From positions 1 through 56,651 of the forward strand of contig JAKPGM010000074.1 of assembly GCA_029550865.1 (NCBI GenBank): 56,651 nucleotides of DNA, in the 5' to 3' direction. This stretch comes from Bacteroidota bacterium (GTDB lineage: Bacteria; Bacteroidota; Bacteroidia; Bacteroidales; DTGW01). This document shows, one piece after another, positions 20,085-30,105 of this stretch (position 1 is the first letter of the stretch; each line of letters begins with the position of its first letter). The translations under genes were made by a program, and so were the position numbers. A model generated the notes under the pieces. It saw only the letters and a program-made list of their open reading frames with translations. It was not told the origin of the DNA and did not search any database.

Positions 20085-21650
20085 ATGAAATTCAAGTTAC
20101 TCTTCATTGCCAGCATATTTGGTATTACGTTTTTCCATATGCTGGATGTTTATGGACAAAAAGCTACCAATCCTATCATTTTTGCCGATGTACCCGATAT
20201 GTCTATCATCAGGGTAGGGGATAATTATTATATGAGTAGCACTACCATGCATATGTGCCCTGGTGTACCTGTGATGAAATCAAGAGATCTTGCCAATTGG
20301 CAAATTATCGGTTATGCTTACGATGTTCTCGAAAACATGGATGAGACCCGGCTTACCAATGGTAAAAGCGATTATGGGCGCGGTTCATGGGCAAGTTGCT
20401 TGCGATATCATAAAGGAGTATTTTATTTAAGTACTTTTTCGCATACTACTCAAAAAACATACATTTTTAAGACCCATGATATAGAAAAAGGTAATTGGGA
20501 GCGCATTTCATTTTCTCCTGCGTTACACGATCACACTATTTTTTTTGACGATGATGGGAATATATACATCATTTGGGGTGCAGGTAAGCTTCATTTAGCT
20601 GAACTTAAAGAAGATTTGTCGGGATTAAAGGAAGGTACCGAACGAATACTCATTGAAAATGCCAGTGCCCCTGCAGGCGATAATATTATGTTGCCCGCAG
20701 AAGGTTCGCAGCTTTTTAAAGTCAATGGCAAGTATTATCTTTTTAACATTACCTGGCCACGCGGTGGAATGCGTACTGTAGTTGTTCATCGTTCCGAAAG
20801 TATTAATGGCCCATGGGAAGGACGTGTAGCTTTCCAGGATAAGGGCATTGCTCAGGGAGGCATTATAGATATGCCCGATGGACGATGGTTTGCCTATCTT
20901 TTTAGAGATTATGGTGCTGTCGGTCGAATTCCATATCTTGTTCCTGTTCGTTGGGAAAACGATTGGCCGATTATTGGTATTAATGGTAAAGCACCCGATA
21001 CGCTTGAACTTGCTCTCAACACTGGGGTGATACCAGGCATTGTTGCCTCCGACGAATTTGATTATAACAACAAACAGCATGCACTTTCTCTTTTCTGGCA
21101 GTGGAATCATAATCCCGACAGTGCCTATTGGTCGCTCACTTCGCGAAAAGGCTATTTGCGACTCATTACCTCACATGTTACCGAAAACTTTGAGCTGGCT
21201 CGCAATACGCTCACCCAGCGTACTTTTGGACCAGCCTGTGAGGGCTCAATAAAAATGGATGTGACGTACATGAAAGAGGGCGACTTTGCTGGACTTGCCT
21301 TGTTGCAGAAAAACTACGGCCTGGTTGGGGTAAAATGCGAAAATGGCATTAAGAAAGTGGTGATGGTAAGTGCACAAAAAGATAATAGCCCCGAAGAAAT
21401 AGAAAACGCGCCTTTAAAAAATAACGTTATATATCTTAAGGCAGTTTGTAATTTCACAAATCTGGTGGATACCGCTGCTTTTTACTACAGCACCGACGGT
21501 CAACATTGGAAGCGTATAGGCAATACCCTTAAAATGCGATACAGCCTGGCTCATTTTATGGGCTATCGTTTTGGTTTATTCAATTATGCCACAATAAATC
21601 CCGGCGGATACGTCGATTTCGACTGGTTCAGGGTGGGCTATTTTCGATAG
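20085..21650 (+). CDS. GH43 beta-xylosidase/alpha-L-arabinofuranosidase (GH43_12-like)
   Basis: 521 residues: signal peptide about 1-24, a five-bladed GH43 propeller about 27-320, and a C-terminal beta-sandwich (about 335-521). Catalytic residues are visible: general base Asp38 in FADVPDMS, the pKa-modulating Asp149 in ALHDHTIFFDDDG, and the acid Glu206 in LPAEGSQLFK. The layout fits subfamily 12, whose members remove arabinofuranosyl or xylosyl units from (arabino)xylan; the subfamily is inferred from motifs only. Likely periplasmic. It precedes susC by 367 nt. Confidence 0.92.
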   Translation: MKFKLLFIASIFGITFFHMLDVYGQKATNPIIFADVPDMSIIRVGDNYYMSSTTMHMCPGVPVMKSRDLANWQIIGYAYDVLENMDETRLTNGKSDYGRGSWASCLRYHKGVFYLSTFSHTTQKTYIFKTHDIEKGNWERISFSPALHDHTIFFDDDGNIYIIWGAGKLHLAELKEDLSGLKEGTERILIENASAPAGDNIMLPAEGSQLFKVNGKYYLFNITWPRGGMRTVVVHRSESINGPWEGRVAFQDKGIAQGGIIDMPDGRWFAYLFRDYGAVGRIPYLVPVRWENDWPIIGINGKAPDTLELALNTGVIPGIVASDEFDYNNKQHALSLFWQWNHNPDSAYWSLTSRKGYLRLITSHVTENFELARNTLTQRTFGPACEGSIKMDVTYMKEGDFAGLALLQKNYGLVGVKCENGIKKVVMVSAQKDNSPEEIENAPLKNNVIYLKAVCNFTNLVDTAAFYYSTDGQHWKRIGNTLKMRYSLAHFMGYRFGLFNYATINPGGYVDFDWFRVGYFR

Positions 21651-21905
21651 GAGTAAATGCTTTTTGCCCAAATCCTGTAACTGTCTTTAGCTGATGATGA
21701 TCATGGTTATTAACCATGCATAAGGATGTTCCTTTTCCTCTGACTTTTAAATGGAATTGGCTTCATGGATATTTTTAGGCTGCAGCATAGTAAAAACCGA
21801 TAGATTTAAGCCGCTAACGCAACGAGAAATTTATCAGTAGTTTTTTAAAGGCATCCTACTCTTGAATAATCAATATGTAAAAGCTGATTTACAATCATAG
21901 CCTAA

Positions 21906-21920
21906 TTTGTCCATTATGCC
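21906..21920 (+). promoter_or_regulatory. Candidate activator site TTTGTCCATTATGCC upstream of susC
   Basis: The 15-nt motif is about 64 nt upstream of the susC -7 box. Near-identical copies occur at 30060-30074 (minus strand, TTTGTCCATTATTGC) and 30375-30387 (TGTCCATTATGCC), beyond the other end of the SusCD-GH10 block. The position suits an AraC-type HTCS activator, and I recall TTTGTCCA-like motifs upstream of HTCS-controlled loci, but no regulator is encoded here. Confidence 0.45.
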
Positions 21921-21983
21921 CAAAATGAATGAAAATTGATAGACAATGAACTAAAAGTTACATACTCGAAATAAGTCAATCTA

Positions 21984-21991
21984 TACATTTG
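21984..21991 (+). promoter_or_regulatory. -7 promoter box of susC (TACATTTG)
   Basis: A perfect match to TAnnTTTG. A start near 21998 gives a leader of about 20 nt. No good -33 TTTG is visible at 19-21 nt upstream, as expected for a promoter that needs an activator. Confidence 0.5.
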
Positions 21992-22017
21992 AATCCATAC
22001 TAACCACAATAAAAAAA

Positions 22018-25000
22018 ATGTCTATGAAAAAGCTACTCACAGTATTCAGGCGTGGGGCCTGTATTCTTTTTTTGATTCTATTTTTTGTGCCTGGAGCACT
22101 TTTACAAGCTCAAGAAAAGGTTGTTAGTGGTTCTGTTCTCGATCCATCAGGTAATCCACTTCCTGGGGTTCAGGTGGTCGTAAAAGGAACCAATAAAGGG
22201 GTGGTTACCGATGCAGCCGGTAACTTTCGCATTAGTGTACCTGGTGCCGATGCAGTGCTGCAATTTAAATTTTTAGGTTATCAAGAGCAAGAAGTACAGG
22301 TTGGCGAACAGGCGCAGGTGAACATTACCATGAAAGAAAAAGTGGAGGAACTCGATCAGGTTGTAGTAGTGGGTTATGGAGTTCAAAAACGAAGCGACGT
22401 AACTGGTTCGGTGGCTTCGGTATCAGGCGATAAACTTACCAAATTGCCTGTTGCCGGTATTGACCAGGCACTTCAGGGTATGGCAGCCGGTGTCAATATT
22501 ATTCCAACCTCGGGTAGACCAGGGAGTGGGGTAGATATCCAAATCCGGGGTATTACTTCAATAAATGGAACCAATCCCCTGGTTATTATCGATGGCGTAA
22601 GTCGTGATATTAATGCCCTGAGTCGTCTTAATCCAGATGATATTGCCTCTATTGAAGTACTTAAGGATGCTTCTTCAGCTGCTATTTACGGTGCTAGTGG
22701 GGGTAATGGCGTTATTCTGATAACTACCAAAAAAGGTCAGTCGGGTGAAATTAAAACCAGCTTTAATTCATACATGGGTAGTGAAGAAGTTATAAAAAAG
22801 TTGGATATGATGAATTCCCAACAATGGCTCGAGTTACTCGAGGAAATGTCGACTTCTACTGCCCCTATCACTACTCGTCCCGATACTTTTAAAACCTACG
22901 ATTGGCAAGATATTGTCTTTAAAAAAGCATATACCCGCAATTACGATCTTTCTTTCAATGGTGGTAACGAACGTTCTTCGTTTCTTTTAAGTGCAAGTTA
23001 CAACAAACAGGAAGGTATTATTAAAAAAACCGACAATCAGCGTTTTACCATGCGCTTGAATTCCGATCATAGTCTGCGTTATTTCAAAATTAGCGAAAAC
23101 ATTTCGTATACTAACAATATACGAAAAGGCTTTGAAGATTGGGAATACCTTGGTTATTATCAAAATATTGTAGCTAAAACCCTACAAATGGTACCCTATC
23201 TACCCCCTTATGATGCAAATGGAAAATGGCTCATCAATCAGTATGGTGGCGGTCCAAACCCTATGGTTGAACTGGATATGAAAAACCGTACCACCAAAAA
23301 CGATAATATCGACGGAAACTTTGCAATTACCATCGAACCTGTTAAAGGGCTTTCTTATGTGTCTCGATTTTCGGTGGGAGCAGGTATTGGGGATATAAAA
23401 GATTTTCGTGATATTTATTATGCCTCAGCCACCGATAACAGACAGCAAAACGAGCTTTTCCAAAGCTTATCCAGAAGCTATAGCTGGAATTTCCAAAATA
23501 TCGTTACCTATCAATTAACACTGGATATGCACAATATAACCCTTATGGGTGGTTCCGAAGCTTTTCGTTATTGGGGTTATGATTTAAACGGTACTCGGGT
23601 CGATTTTTCGAATACTATTCCCGAATTGTTGTATATGAGTATGTCGGAAAATGATACGCTCGATAAACAGGCTATTGAAGGAAGTGGCTATGAAGGGCGA
23701 GGATATCGCTATTTTGGTCGTCTTAATTATGATTTTAAAGGAAAATATCTCTTGACCGTTAATGTTAGTCGCGACTATGCCACAAATTTCGGACCTGCCA
23801 ATCGGGCTGGTACTTTCCCTTCATTCTCACTTGGTTGGAAATTTTCTGAGGAAGAATTTATCAAGAATTTAAATATTTTTAGTTTTGGTAAAATTCGTGT
23901 AGGCTATGGCGAAACAGGAGCCAATGCAAGATCGGGTTTCCCTTATGCTACCAATATAATTTTCCCTGCTCGTTTGAAGTACTCGTTCGATAATCAGGTA
24001 TCGCTAATAGGTGCAGGTCCTGAACAGGTGGCAAATCCCGGTATCAAATGGGAAACAGTGAAAATGACTAATGTTGGTCTCGATGTCAACTTCTTTGATA
24101 ATAAGCTAAGCCTAACGATTGAGTATTTTAATAAAGAAAACAAAGATATGCTCATGTATCAGCAGGTTCCTTTTGTGGCTGGTACATTTGCTCAGAGTAA
24201 CCCCGAAGTGAACATCGGTAGCATCCGAAATCGTGGATTTGAAGTAACGGCCGGTTACAAAAGTCTTGTTGGAGATTTAAAATATGGGGTTGACATAAAC
24301 TTTAGCGTGGTTCGTAATAAAATTCTTGCCCTTGCTACCGATTCTATCTTAGCAGGTGCTGCGCATAACGTTAGCCCTATTACGCTTACTCGTATTGGAG
24401 GCTCGGTATCCGACTATTATGGCTACAAAACTAATGGTATGTTTACAGAACAGGATCTGGGTTATTCAAAAGGAAAACTCGTTATTACCAACCAACCTTT
24501 TACTATCAATAGCAAGGGTGATACCATTTATGCCCAGCCCGATGCTCGACCAGGCGATGTCCGCTATGTCGATTTAAACGGCGATGGCAAAATAACTGAA
24601 AAAGATAAAACTATACTCGGTAGTCCGCTTCCTAAGTTTACTTACAGCTTTTCCATTAACCTCGAATACAAGGGATTTGATTTAAGTATGATGTTTTATG
24701 GGTCATACGGAAACAAACTATTTAACGGAACTAAACAATATCTCTATTATTCGCAGGGTAATGGTAATCGTCTGGCTGTTTTTGCTAATCGCTATAAAGA
24801 CGAAAAAATAAAACAGGATATGGTAGTGGTTAAAGAAAATCATAATACCAACATTCCTCGTTTTGCAGCTTCCAATTATACCCGTCCCAGCGACTTCTTT
24901 ATTGAGGATGGATCGTACTTACGCTTACGCAATATTCAACTGGGTTATAGTCTGCCAGCAAATGTTTGTAAATCGATTGGTGTTGATCGACTTCGTATTT

Positions 25001-25158
25001 ACGTCGGAGGTAAAAACTTGCTAACCTTCACCAAATATCAAGCCTTTAACCCCGAAGTGTCGAGCGGTAGCGGGGGCGGACTTACTGCGTTGGGTATCGA
25101 TTATGGAACATACCCCGCAACTAAAATGTATTTAGTTGGTCTTAACTTACAATTTTAA
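22018..25158 (+). CDS. SusC-family TonB-dependent outer-membrane transporter
   Basis: 1046 residues. Signal peptide 1-31, carboxypeptidase-D-like regulatory domain about 35-110 (VVSGSVLDPSGNPLPGVQVVV), then the TonB box/plug (about 115-230: VVVGYGVQKRSDVTGSV, IQIRGITSINGTNPL, VLKDASSAAIYGA) and a 22-strand barrel ending in aromatic LNLQF. It imports oligosaccharides across the outer membrane with TonB energy, paired with the SusD lipoprotein 28 nt downstream. Given the GH10, GH43 and esterase neighbours the substrate is likely xylo-oligosaccharides. Residue 3 is also a Met (22024) and could be the actual start. Confidence 0.97.
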   Translation: MSMKKLLTVFRRGACILFLILFFVPGALLQAQEKVVSGSVLDPSGNPLPGVQVVVKGTNKGVVTDAAGNFRISVPGADAVLQFKFLGYQEQEVQVGEQAQVNITMKEKVEELDQVVVVGYGVQKRSDVTGSVASVSGDKLTKLPVAGIDQALQGMAAGVNIIPTSGRPGSGVDIQIRGITSINGTNPLVIIDGVSRDINALSRLNPDDIASIEVLKDASSAAIYGASGGNGVILITTKKGQSGEIKTSFNSYMGSEEVIKKLDMMNSQQWLELLEEMSTSTAPITTRPDTFKTYDWQDIVFKKAYTRNYDLSFNGGNERSSFLLSASYNKQEGIIKKTDNQRFTMRLNSDHSLRYFKISENISYTNNIRKGFEDWEYLGYYQNIVAKTLQMVPYLPPYDANGKWLINQYGGGPNPMVELDMKNRTTKNDNIDGNFAITIEPVKGLSYVSRFSVGAGIGDIKDFRDIYYASATDNRQQNELFQSLSRSYSWNFQNIVTYQLTLDMHNITLMGGSEAFRYWGYDLNGTRVDFSNTIPELLYMSMSENDTLDKQAIEGSGYEGRGYRYFGRLNYDFKGKYLLTVNVSRDYATNFGPANRAGTFPSFSLGWKFSEEEFIKNLNIFSFGKIRVGYGETGANARSGFPYATNIIFPARLKYSFDNQVSLIGAGPEQVANPGIKWETVKMTNVGLDVNFFDNKLSLTIEYFNKENKDMLMYQQVPFVAGTFAQSNPEVNIGSIRNRGFEVTAGYKSLVGDLKYGVDINFSVVRNKILALATDSILAGAAHNVSPITLTRIGGSVSDYYGYKTNGMFTEQDLGYSKGKLVITNQPFTINSKGDTIYAQPDARPGDVRYVDLNGDGKITEKDKTILGSPLPKFTYSFSINLEYKGFDLSMMFYGSYGNKLFNGTKQYLYYSQGNGNRLAVFANRYKDEKIKQDMVVVKENHNTNIPRFAASNYTRPSDFFIEDGSYLRLRNIQLGYSLPANVCKSIGVDRLRIYVGGKNLLTFTKYQAFNPEVSSGSGGGLTALGIDYGTYPATKMYLVGLNLQF

Positions 25159-25186
25159 TATTGTCAATTTTTAAAAACAAAAGGAT

Positions 25187-26833
25187 ATGAAAAAATATCA
25201 TAGCATCATAATAGTATTTCTATTGACTGCCCTTGCTGGTTGTAAGGAAGATTTTCTTGACATCCGACCCATTGCGGCAATCAACAGTGAAACCTTTTAC
25301 ACTACCCAAAAAGCGGGTGAACAAGCTGTTACAGCAATTTATTCGCAATTGAATAATGTGGCTTTTGACAAAGACCTAATTATGGCCGTTGATGTGGTAT
25401 CAGACGATGCTGAGGCGGGAGGAGAATACGTGAACGAAGTGCCAAGCTATGAAAATTTTAACCGCATGGTACCCCTTACTACACAGGGCGAGCTCGAAAA
25501 TGTTTATGGAACTTTGTTCGCAATCGTATATTTTAGCAATGTAGCTATTGAAAAACTTCCCGCCATTAAACAAATCGACAAGAATGCTGATCCTAAAGTT
25601 ATCGACCGGCTTCTTGGGGAAGCTAAATTTATGCGGGCGCTGGCATATTCCTATTTAACCAAGTATTTTGGTGGGGTTCCTCTGGTCGACCATGTATTAT
25701 CTGCCGACGAATATTATTTGCCTAAAGCAGAATTGAAAGATTTATATGCTTTCATGGAACAAGACCTCAAGGATGCTATAATGGTTTTACCCGAACGTAG
25801 CGCTTATGGCCCAGAAAACATTGGACGTGCCAGCAAGGGAGCTGCTCGTGCATTAATGGCACGAAACTTACTCTTTGAGTCGTCTTATGCTCGTTATTAC
25901 CCCGGCGATGATCGTTTTAAAGGTATGACCGAACGTTGGGACGAAGCGCTGAAATATGCCGAAGATGTTATTAATTCGGGCGAGTATACCTTGCCCGGTA
26001 TAAATGGCGAACGATACTCTACCTGGCGTAGCCCCAGTACCAATGGCTACCGTTACGTATTTACTTCAAATGGCGATAACACCGAAGGTATTTTTGAAAT
26101 ACAGGATATCGTCGATGGCCTAGGTTGGGCGCAAGCAAGGGGTAATGCAATAACCCAGTATATCTCGGCACGTCGTTACCTCGATGAAAACGGGAATCCT
26201 CAAAATACCGACTACTGGGGCCTTGACCTGCCTACCTGGAGCTTGATTAACGAATTTGAACCCGGCGATCCTCGTTTACGTAGTGGTATTGCCTGGGATG
26301 GCAGTGGCGACTCTATTGAGATAAAAGGCGGAAAACGCTATCCAATAAGCTACGACAAGTCTGTTACCGGAACGTATTGTACAAAATACGAATGCTCCGC
26401 TGCCGAATTTAAAGATATCAACGGCCCATGGCATAGTGCACCTATCAATATCAAACTTATTCGTTATGCCGAAGTGTTGTTAATTGCTGCCGAAGCTGCC
26501 ATGATGAATGGACAAAATGATAAAGCACTTAACTATATCAATATGGTTCGTAAGCGTGCTCGCATGTGTGGACCTGCTGGCAATACTGTACCCGCCGACT
26601 TAACCGGTACGGTTACCCTTGAAAACATCATTCACGAACGCCGTGTCGAGCTCTATCAGGAAGGCCATCGTTACTACGACCTGGTACGTTGGAACAAGGC
26701 CAAACAATACCTTAACCATCTTACTCACGATGGATACCAGGTAATTTATGAATCGCCTAAACACGATTTTCTACCATTACCACAAAAAGAAATTAATGCT
26801 AATCCAAATCTTAAACAGTATCCAGGTTGGTAA
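25187..26833 (+). CDS. SusD/RagB-family glycan-binding lipoprotein
   Basis: 548 residues with lipobox LLTALAGC (Cys19). It has TPR-like helices of the SusD fold (YSQLNNVAFDKDLIMAVDVVSDDA, LLGEAKFMRALAYSYLTKYFGGVPLVD) and the typical C-terminus (IIHERRVELYQEGHRYYDLVRW, FLPLPQKEINANPNLKQYPGW). It caps the SusC barrel and binds the oligosaccharide at the surface. Cotranscribed with susC; a strong terminator follows at 26849. Confidence 0.97.
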   Translation: MKKYHSIIIVFLLTALAGCKEDFLDIRPIAAINSETFYTTQKAGEQAVTAIYSQLNNVAFDKDLIMAVDVVSDDAEAGGEYVNEVPSYENFNRMVPLTTQGELENVYGTLFAIVYFSNVAIEKLPAIKQIDKNADPKVIDRLLGEAKFMRALAYSYLTKYFGGVPLVDHVLSADEYYLPKAELKDLYAFMEQDLKDAIMVLPERSAYGPENIGRASKGAARALMARNLLFESSYARYYPGDDRFKGMTERWDEALKYAEDVINSGEYTLPGINGERYSTWRSPSTNGYRYVFTSNGDNTEGIFEIQDIVDGLGWAQARGNAITQYISARRYLDENGNPQNTDYWGLDLPTWSLINEFEPGDPRLRSGIAWDGSGDSIEIKGGKRYPISYDKSVTGTYCTKYECSAAEFKDINGPWHSAPINIKLIRYAEVLLIAAEAAMMNGQNDKALNYINMVRKRARMCGPAGNTVPADLTGTVTLENIIHERRVELYQEGHRYYDLVRWNKAKQYLNHLTHDGYQVIYESPKHDFLPLPQKEINANPNLKQYPGW

Positions 26834-26848
26834 TTAGTGCAGTAGTTG

Positions 26849-26893
26849 ATACAGCTACACATGATTTATTTGTGTAGCTGTATTTTTATTTTT
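26849..26893 (+). terminator. Strong rho-independent terminator after susD
   Basis: A perfect 13-bp stem ATACAGCTACACA (26849-26861) / TGTGTAGCTGTAT (26871-26883) with a 9-nt loop and a TTTTATTTTTT tract. It separates the SusCD transcript from GH10. Confidence 0.9.
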
Positions 26894-27043
26894 TAATCAA
26901 ACCTTATCGTATTCTATGCGTAAACCCTAAAGGCATAAAGGCTACTTGTTGAATAGCTAATAAAAAAGATTAGGTCTTATAGGTTGATTTGATAAATGTC
27001 AATGGTTAAAATATTTATGTGACTAATAATATAATTAACTACT

Positions 27044-29968
27044 ATGAAGAAAAATCATACACCCTTGAAAACTATTCTATCCTGCCTTGCATGGATAGGA
27101 ATAACTGTGCAGGTGTTTAGTGCCGAAACCATTGAACAATGGTATGCCAACGCACAGCAACGCATCGATACGTTGCGTAAAGGCAATTTTGGCTTTAAAA
27201 TTTTTGACAAACAGGGCAATCCCTATCAAGGGAATGTATCGGTGTATCTATACCGTCACGAATATCCGTTTGGAATAGCCTTCGATCTGTATGAAAACGA
27301 GTATAACTTTGGTAATTCTTATTCCACAACAGCAACTATCAATGCATCGGCCGATAACGAAATCTATCAGACCGAAAGATGGTATGCCTCGCTTTCTTAT
27401 GCTATTCCTGTGCCTAAATCAAAAAGTTATACGGTAACCCTGAAATTTGCTGAAATATATTTTACCACTGCTGGATCAAGATTGTTCGATGTGTACATTG
27501 AAGGACAGAAAGTCCTAAGCAATTTCGATGTACTGGCTGCTGCTGGGGGAAATAACATTGCTTTTGACACCAGTTTAACCGTTCAACCCCAGGATTCGGT
27601 CATTAATATTGATTTATTTGCCAGCAAAGATAATGCAGCAATTAAGGGTTTAGAAATACGCGCAACAGATGACTCATATATCAAACGAATTAATTGTGGG
27701 GGAAATGCACTAACAACAACAAGTGGAAACTTCTACGAAGCAGATACAGCATATTTCAACAAGAGCGCATCACGCTTACCTTCCGAAGAAGATTGGATGA
27801 AGGCCGTAATGCAAAAATACTTTAATTATGGCGTATCAGGTAATTCATTTAAATGGAGTGGGATACAACCGCAACACACGGCACCGAATTATACGAATTT
27901 CGATAATGCTGTTCGTTTTGCTCAGAGTGTAGGTTGGGAACTAAAGGCACATACCCTGCTGTGGGGTGGCTACAACTACGAAGATGATCATGCTATACCT
28001 CGTTGGGTGAAAGATTTACCAACCCCTCAGGCTATTTACGATACGTGTAAGATGCGCGTGATTCGGGAAGTAACCCGATATAAGGGAATTATTAAGGAGT
28101 ATGATGTAATGAACGAACCCCTGCATGCATTGTATTTGGCATCTGTAGTAGGCGATTCCATCAACTGGAACTGCTTCAAATGGGCAAGGTCGGCCGACCC
28201 GGATGCCCGGTTGATCATCAACGACTACAATGTAGAATACAACTGGGGCGATGCCAGAAAATATCGTGACCTGATCCTGAAAATGAAGGCAATGAATATT
28301 CCTGTTACTGGAGTGGGTATGCAAGCTCATTTCTGGCAGGATATGAGACCAAACCTTGTTGAATTGGTTACCAATGTCAACATCGTCGCTGAGGCTGGAT
28401 TACCTATCAAGTTCACCGAATTCGATAATGGTATTATGCCCGAAGAAGAACAGGCAAAAGATTTGGTGATGGTTACCACCGTTGCGTTCTCGCATCCCAT
28501 GATGAATGGTATTATTTGCTGGGGATTATCCGATAAAGGGGCATGGCGTGAAAAATCGGGTCTTTTTACCGAAACACATCGCCCTAAAAAAGCTGCTGAT
28601 ACCCTGTTGTACCTTACACAAAAATTATGGACAACTCGTTTCGATACAACATATAACTCGAGCGAGGGCTTAAATTTCAAGGGATATTACGGCACTTATA
28701 AGGTTGAGGTTAAGTTTGGCGATACGGTCAAAGTGTTTACCGTTCCATGCCTCATGGCAAATAAGGATTCAGTGTTTGTTTTATATGAGCAGGATGCCGT
28801 AGTTAAAGGTCCAGTGGTAACTACTGCCCAACTCATTGACAATAAGGGGGTGGAAATTCTTTTTGATAAGGAAATAGACCCAGCTAGTGTAGTTGCTGGT
28901 GATTTTAAATTTTTCTCCGATCATCCTATTCGTATAGTGTCTGTTGTTGTTGATTCTATTGACAAAAAACGACTCCTCATTACGCTTCAACAAAATATCA
29001 CCCCTAACGATTACCTTACTGTTTATTATTTTCCAGGGAATCTTAAAGGGGACGATGGTTCGCAGGTAAATATTATTGGTCCTCTGCCTATTTCGAATAC
29101 AACTGCTGGCATAATTGCAGCTTCTGTGGTCAATAATGGCAATAAGGTCCTTGCTCAGTTTAATCGTAAAATAATCAATCTATTAGAGAACCAAAATGCC
29201 TTTTTTATTACTGTAAACAGTAGTCCTATTAATATTACCAGTGTCGAATATATGGATGGCGATTCTACCAAAGCGCTGTTTACGCTTCAGTCGAATATTA
29301 AAAAAGGCGATAGGGTGAACATCCGTTACGTTGAAGGAACCTTAAGACCTGTGACAGGGTTGCCCTGTGCTACTACCGGCGATATTCTCGTTACCAACCT
29401 GTGGCCATCGGTTGTAAAGGCCGAAGTGGATAAAAAAGGAAGAAACGTTATTGTGACTTTTAATACCCTATTACAACAGGTAATGGCCAATGCTGAAAAT
29501 TTCTCTATTGTGGTAAATGATAAGCCAGCCGAAATTGTTGGGATGACAATAAAAGGCACTGATTCTACTATCGTTACCTTCAACCTGGCCGATACAATTT
29601 TAAAGGGTCAAAAGGTTACTCTCACCTATACCCCTGGCGATATTGCTGCAACAAATGGCAACATGCTCGAAAAATTAACAGGTGTTGCGGTATGGAATTA
29701 TTCTATTGAAACTGGTATTAGAAACATCAGTACAGACGCACATAATATATTCCCCAATCCGGCAAAAGATCTAATTACGATCAATTCCGGCGCTACTGTG
29801 GAAAAATTGGTCATTGTCGATGCAATTGGGCGTATAGTACTTACGAAAAAAGGTGGCTACGGGAATAATATGACAATCGACGTCTCGGGTTTGCCCAGTG
29901 GAATATACTTTGTAAAATTATATGCTCAGGGACAAATGGAAACCACTAAACTAATGATTCAGCGTTAA
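27044..29968 (+). CDS. T9SS-secreted GH10 endo-xylanase with a malectin-like insertion
   Basis: 974 residues with a signal peptide (about 1-27). The GH10 fold begins at about 30-90 (GNFGFKIFDKQGN, YPFGIAFDLYENEYNF). It is interrupted by a malectin-like beta-sandwich at about 95-225 (INASADNEIYQT, KSYTVTLKFAEIYF, RLFDVYIEGQKVL, GLEIRATDDSYIKRINCGG) and resumes at about 240-540. The acid/base is Glu358 (DVMNEPLHA) and the nucleophile Glu459 (IKFTEFDNGI). Three SwmB-like Ig domains follow (about 585-890), then a T9SS sorting domain (about 900-974: NIFPNPAKDLITI, LPSGIYFVKLY). It would cut xylan at the cell surface to feed SusCD. The insertion sits where some Bacteroidota GH10 enzymes carry CBM4-like modules. 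Confidence 0.93.
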   Translation: MKKNHTPLKTILSCLAWIGITVQVFSAETIEQWYANAQQRIDTLRKGNFGFKIFDKQGNPYQGNVSVYLYRHEYPFGIAFDLYENEYNFGNSYSTTATINASADNEIYQTERWYASLSYAIPVPKSKSYTVTLKFAEIYFTTAGSRLFDVYIEGQKVLSNFDVLAAAGGNNIAFDTSLTVQPQDSVINIDLFASKDNAAIKGLEIRATDDSYIKRINCGGNALTTTSGNFYEADTAYFNKSASRLPSEEDWMKAVMQKYFNYGVSGNSFKWSGIQPQHTAPNYTNFDNAVRFAQSVGWELKAHTLLWGGYNYEDDHAIPRWVKDLPTPQAIYDTCKMRVIREVTRYKGIIKEYDVMNEPLHALYLASVVGDSINWNCFKWARSADPDARLIINDYNVEYNWGDARKYRDLILKMKAMNIPVTGVGMQAHFWQDMRPNLVELVTNVNIVAEAGLPIKFTEFDNGIMPEEEQAKDLVMVTTVAFSHPMMNGIICWGLSDKGAWREKSGLFTETHRPKKAADTLLYLTQKLWTTRFDTTYNSSEGLNFKGYYGTYKVEVKFGDTVKVFTVPCLMANKDSVFVLYEQDAVVKGPVVTTAQLIDNKGVEILFDKEIDPASVVAGDFKFFSDHPIRIVSVVVDSIDKKRLLITLQQNITPNDYLTVYYFPGNLKGDDGSQVNIIGPLPISNTTAGIIAASVVNNGNKVLAQFNRKIINLLENQNAFFITVNSSPINITSVEYMDGDSTKALFTLQSNIKKGDRVNIRYVEGTLRPVTGLPCATTGDILVTNLWPSVVKAEVDKKGRNVIVTFNTLLQQVMANAENFSIVVNDKPAEIVGMTIKGTDSTIVTFNLADTILKGQKVTLTYTPGDIAATNGNMLEKLTGVAVWNYSIETGIRNISTDAHNIFPNPAKDLITINSGATVEKLVIVDAIGRIVLTKKGGYGNNMTIDVSGLPSGIYFVKLYAQGQMETTKLMIQR

Positions 29969-29992
29969 CCGTCTTATTGTTTGATAAGCCTG

Positions 29993-30032
29993 TCCGAATG
30001 CTACCCACAAGGGTGGCATTCGGATTTTTTTT
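29993..30032 (+). terminator. Strong rho-independent terminator after GH10
   Basis: A 14-bp stem TCCGAATGCTACCC (29993-30006) / GGGTGGCATTCGGA (30011-30024), one wobble pair, 4-nt loop and T8 (30025-30032). It closes the xylan locus. Confidence 0.95.
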
Positions 30033-30059
30033 GCCTACTTAAAATGATATATTCGTGGC

Positions 30060-30074
30060 GCAATAATGGACAAA
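30060..30074 (-). promoter_or_regulatory. Second copy of the TTTGTCCATTAT motif
   Basis: On the minus strand it reads TTTGTCCATTATTGC, 13 of 15 identical to the copy upstream of susC, and it faces back toward the GH10 terminator. It lies in a gene-free stretch with a third copy at 30375. Confidence 0.35.
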
Positions 30075-30105
30075 ATTCAGGCTATTTTTTAGACGATTAG
30101 TTCTA

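Larger units (their letters stand above)
21651..22017 (+). other. 367-nt region upstream of susC
   Basis: No gene. It holds a palindrome CATGGTTATTAACCATG (about 21704-21720), the motif TTTGTCCATTATGCC at 21906-21920 and a -7 box just before susC. This is the likely main control region of the SusCD pair. Confidence 0.5.
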
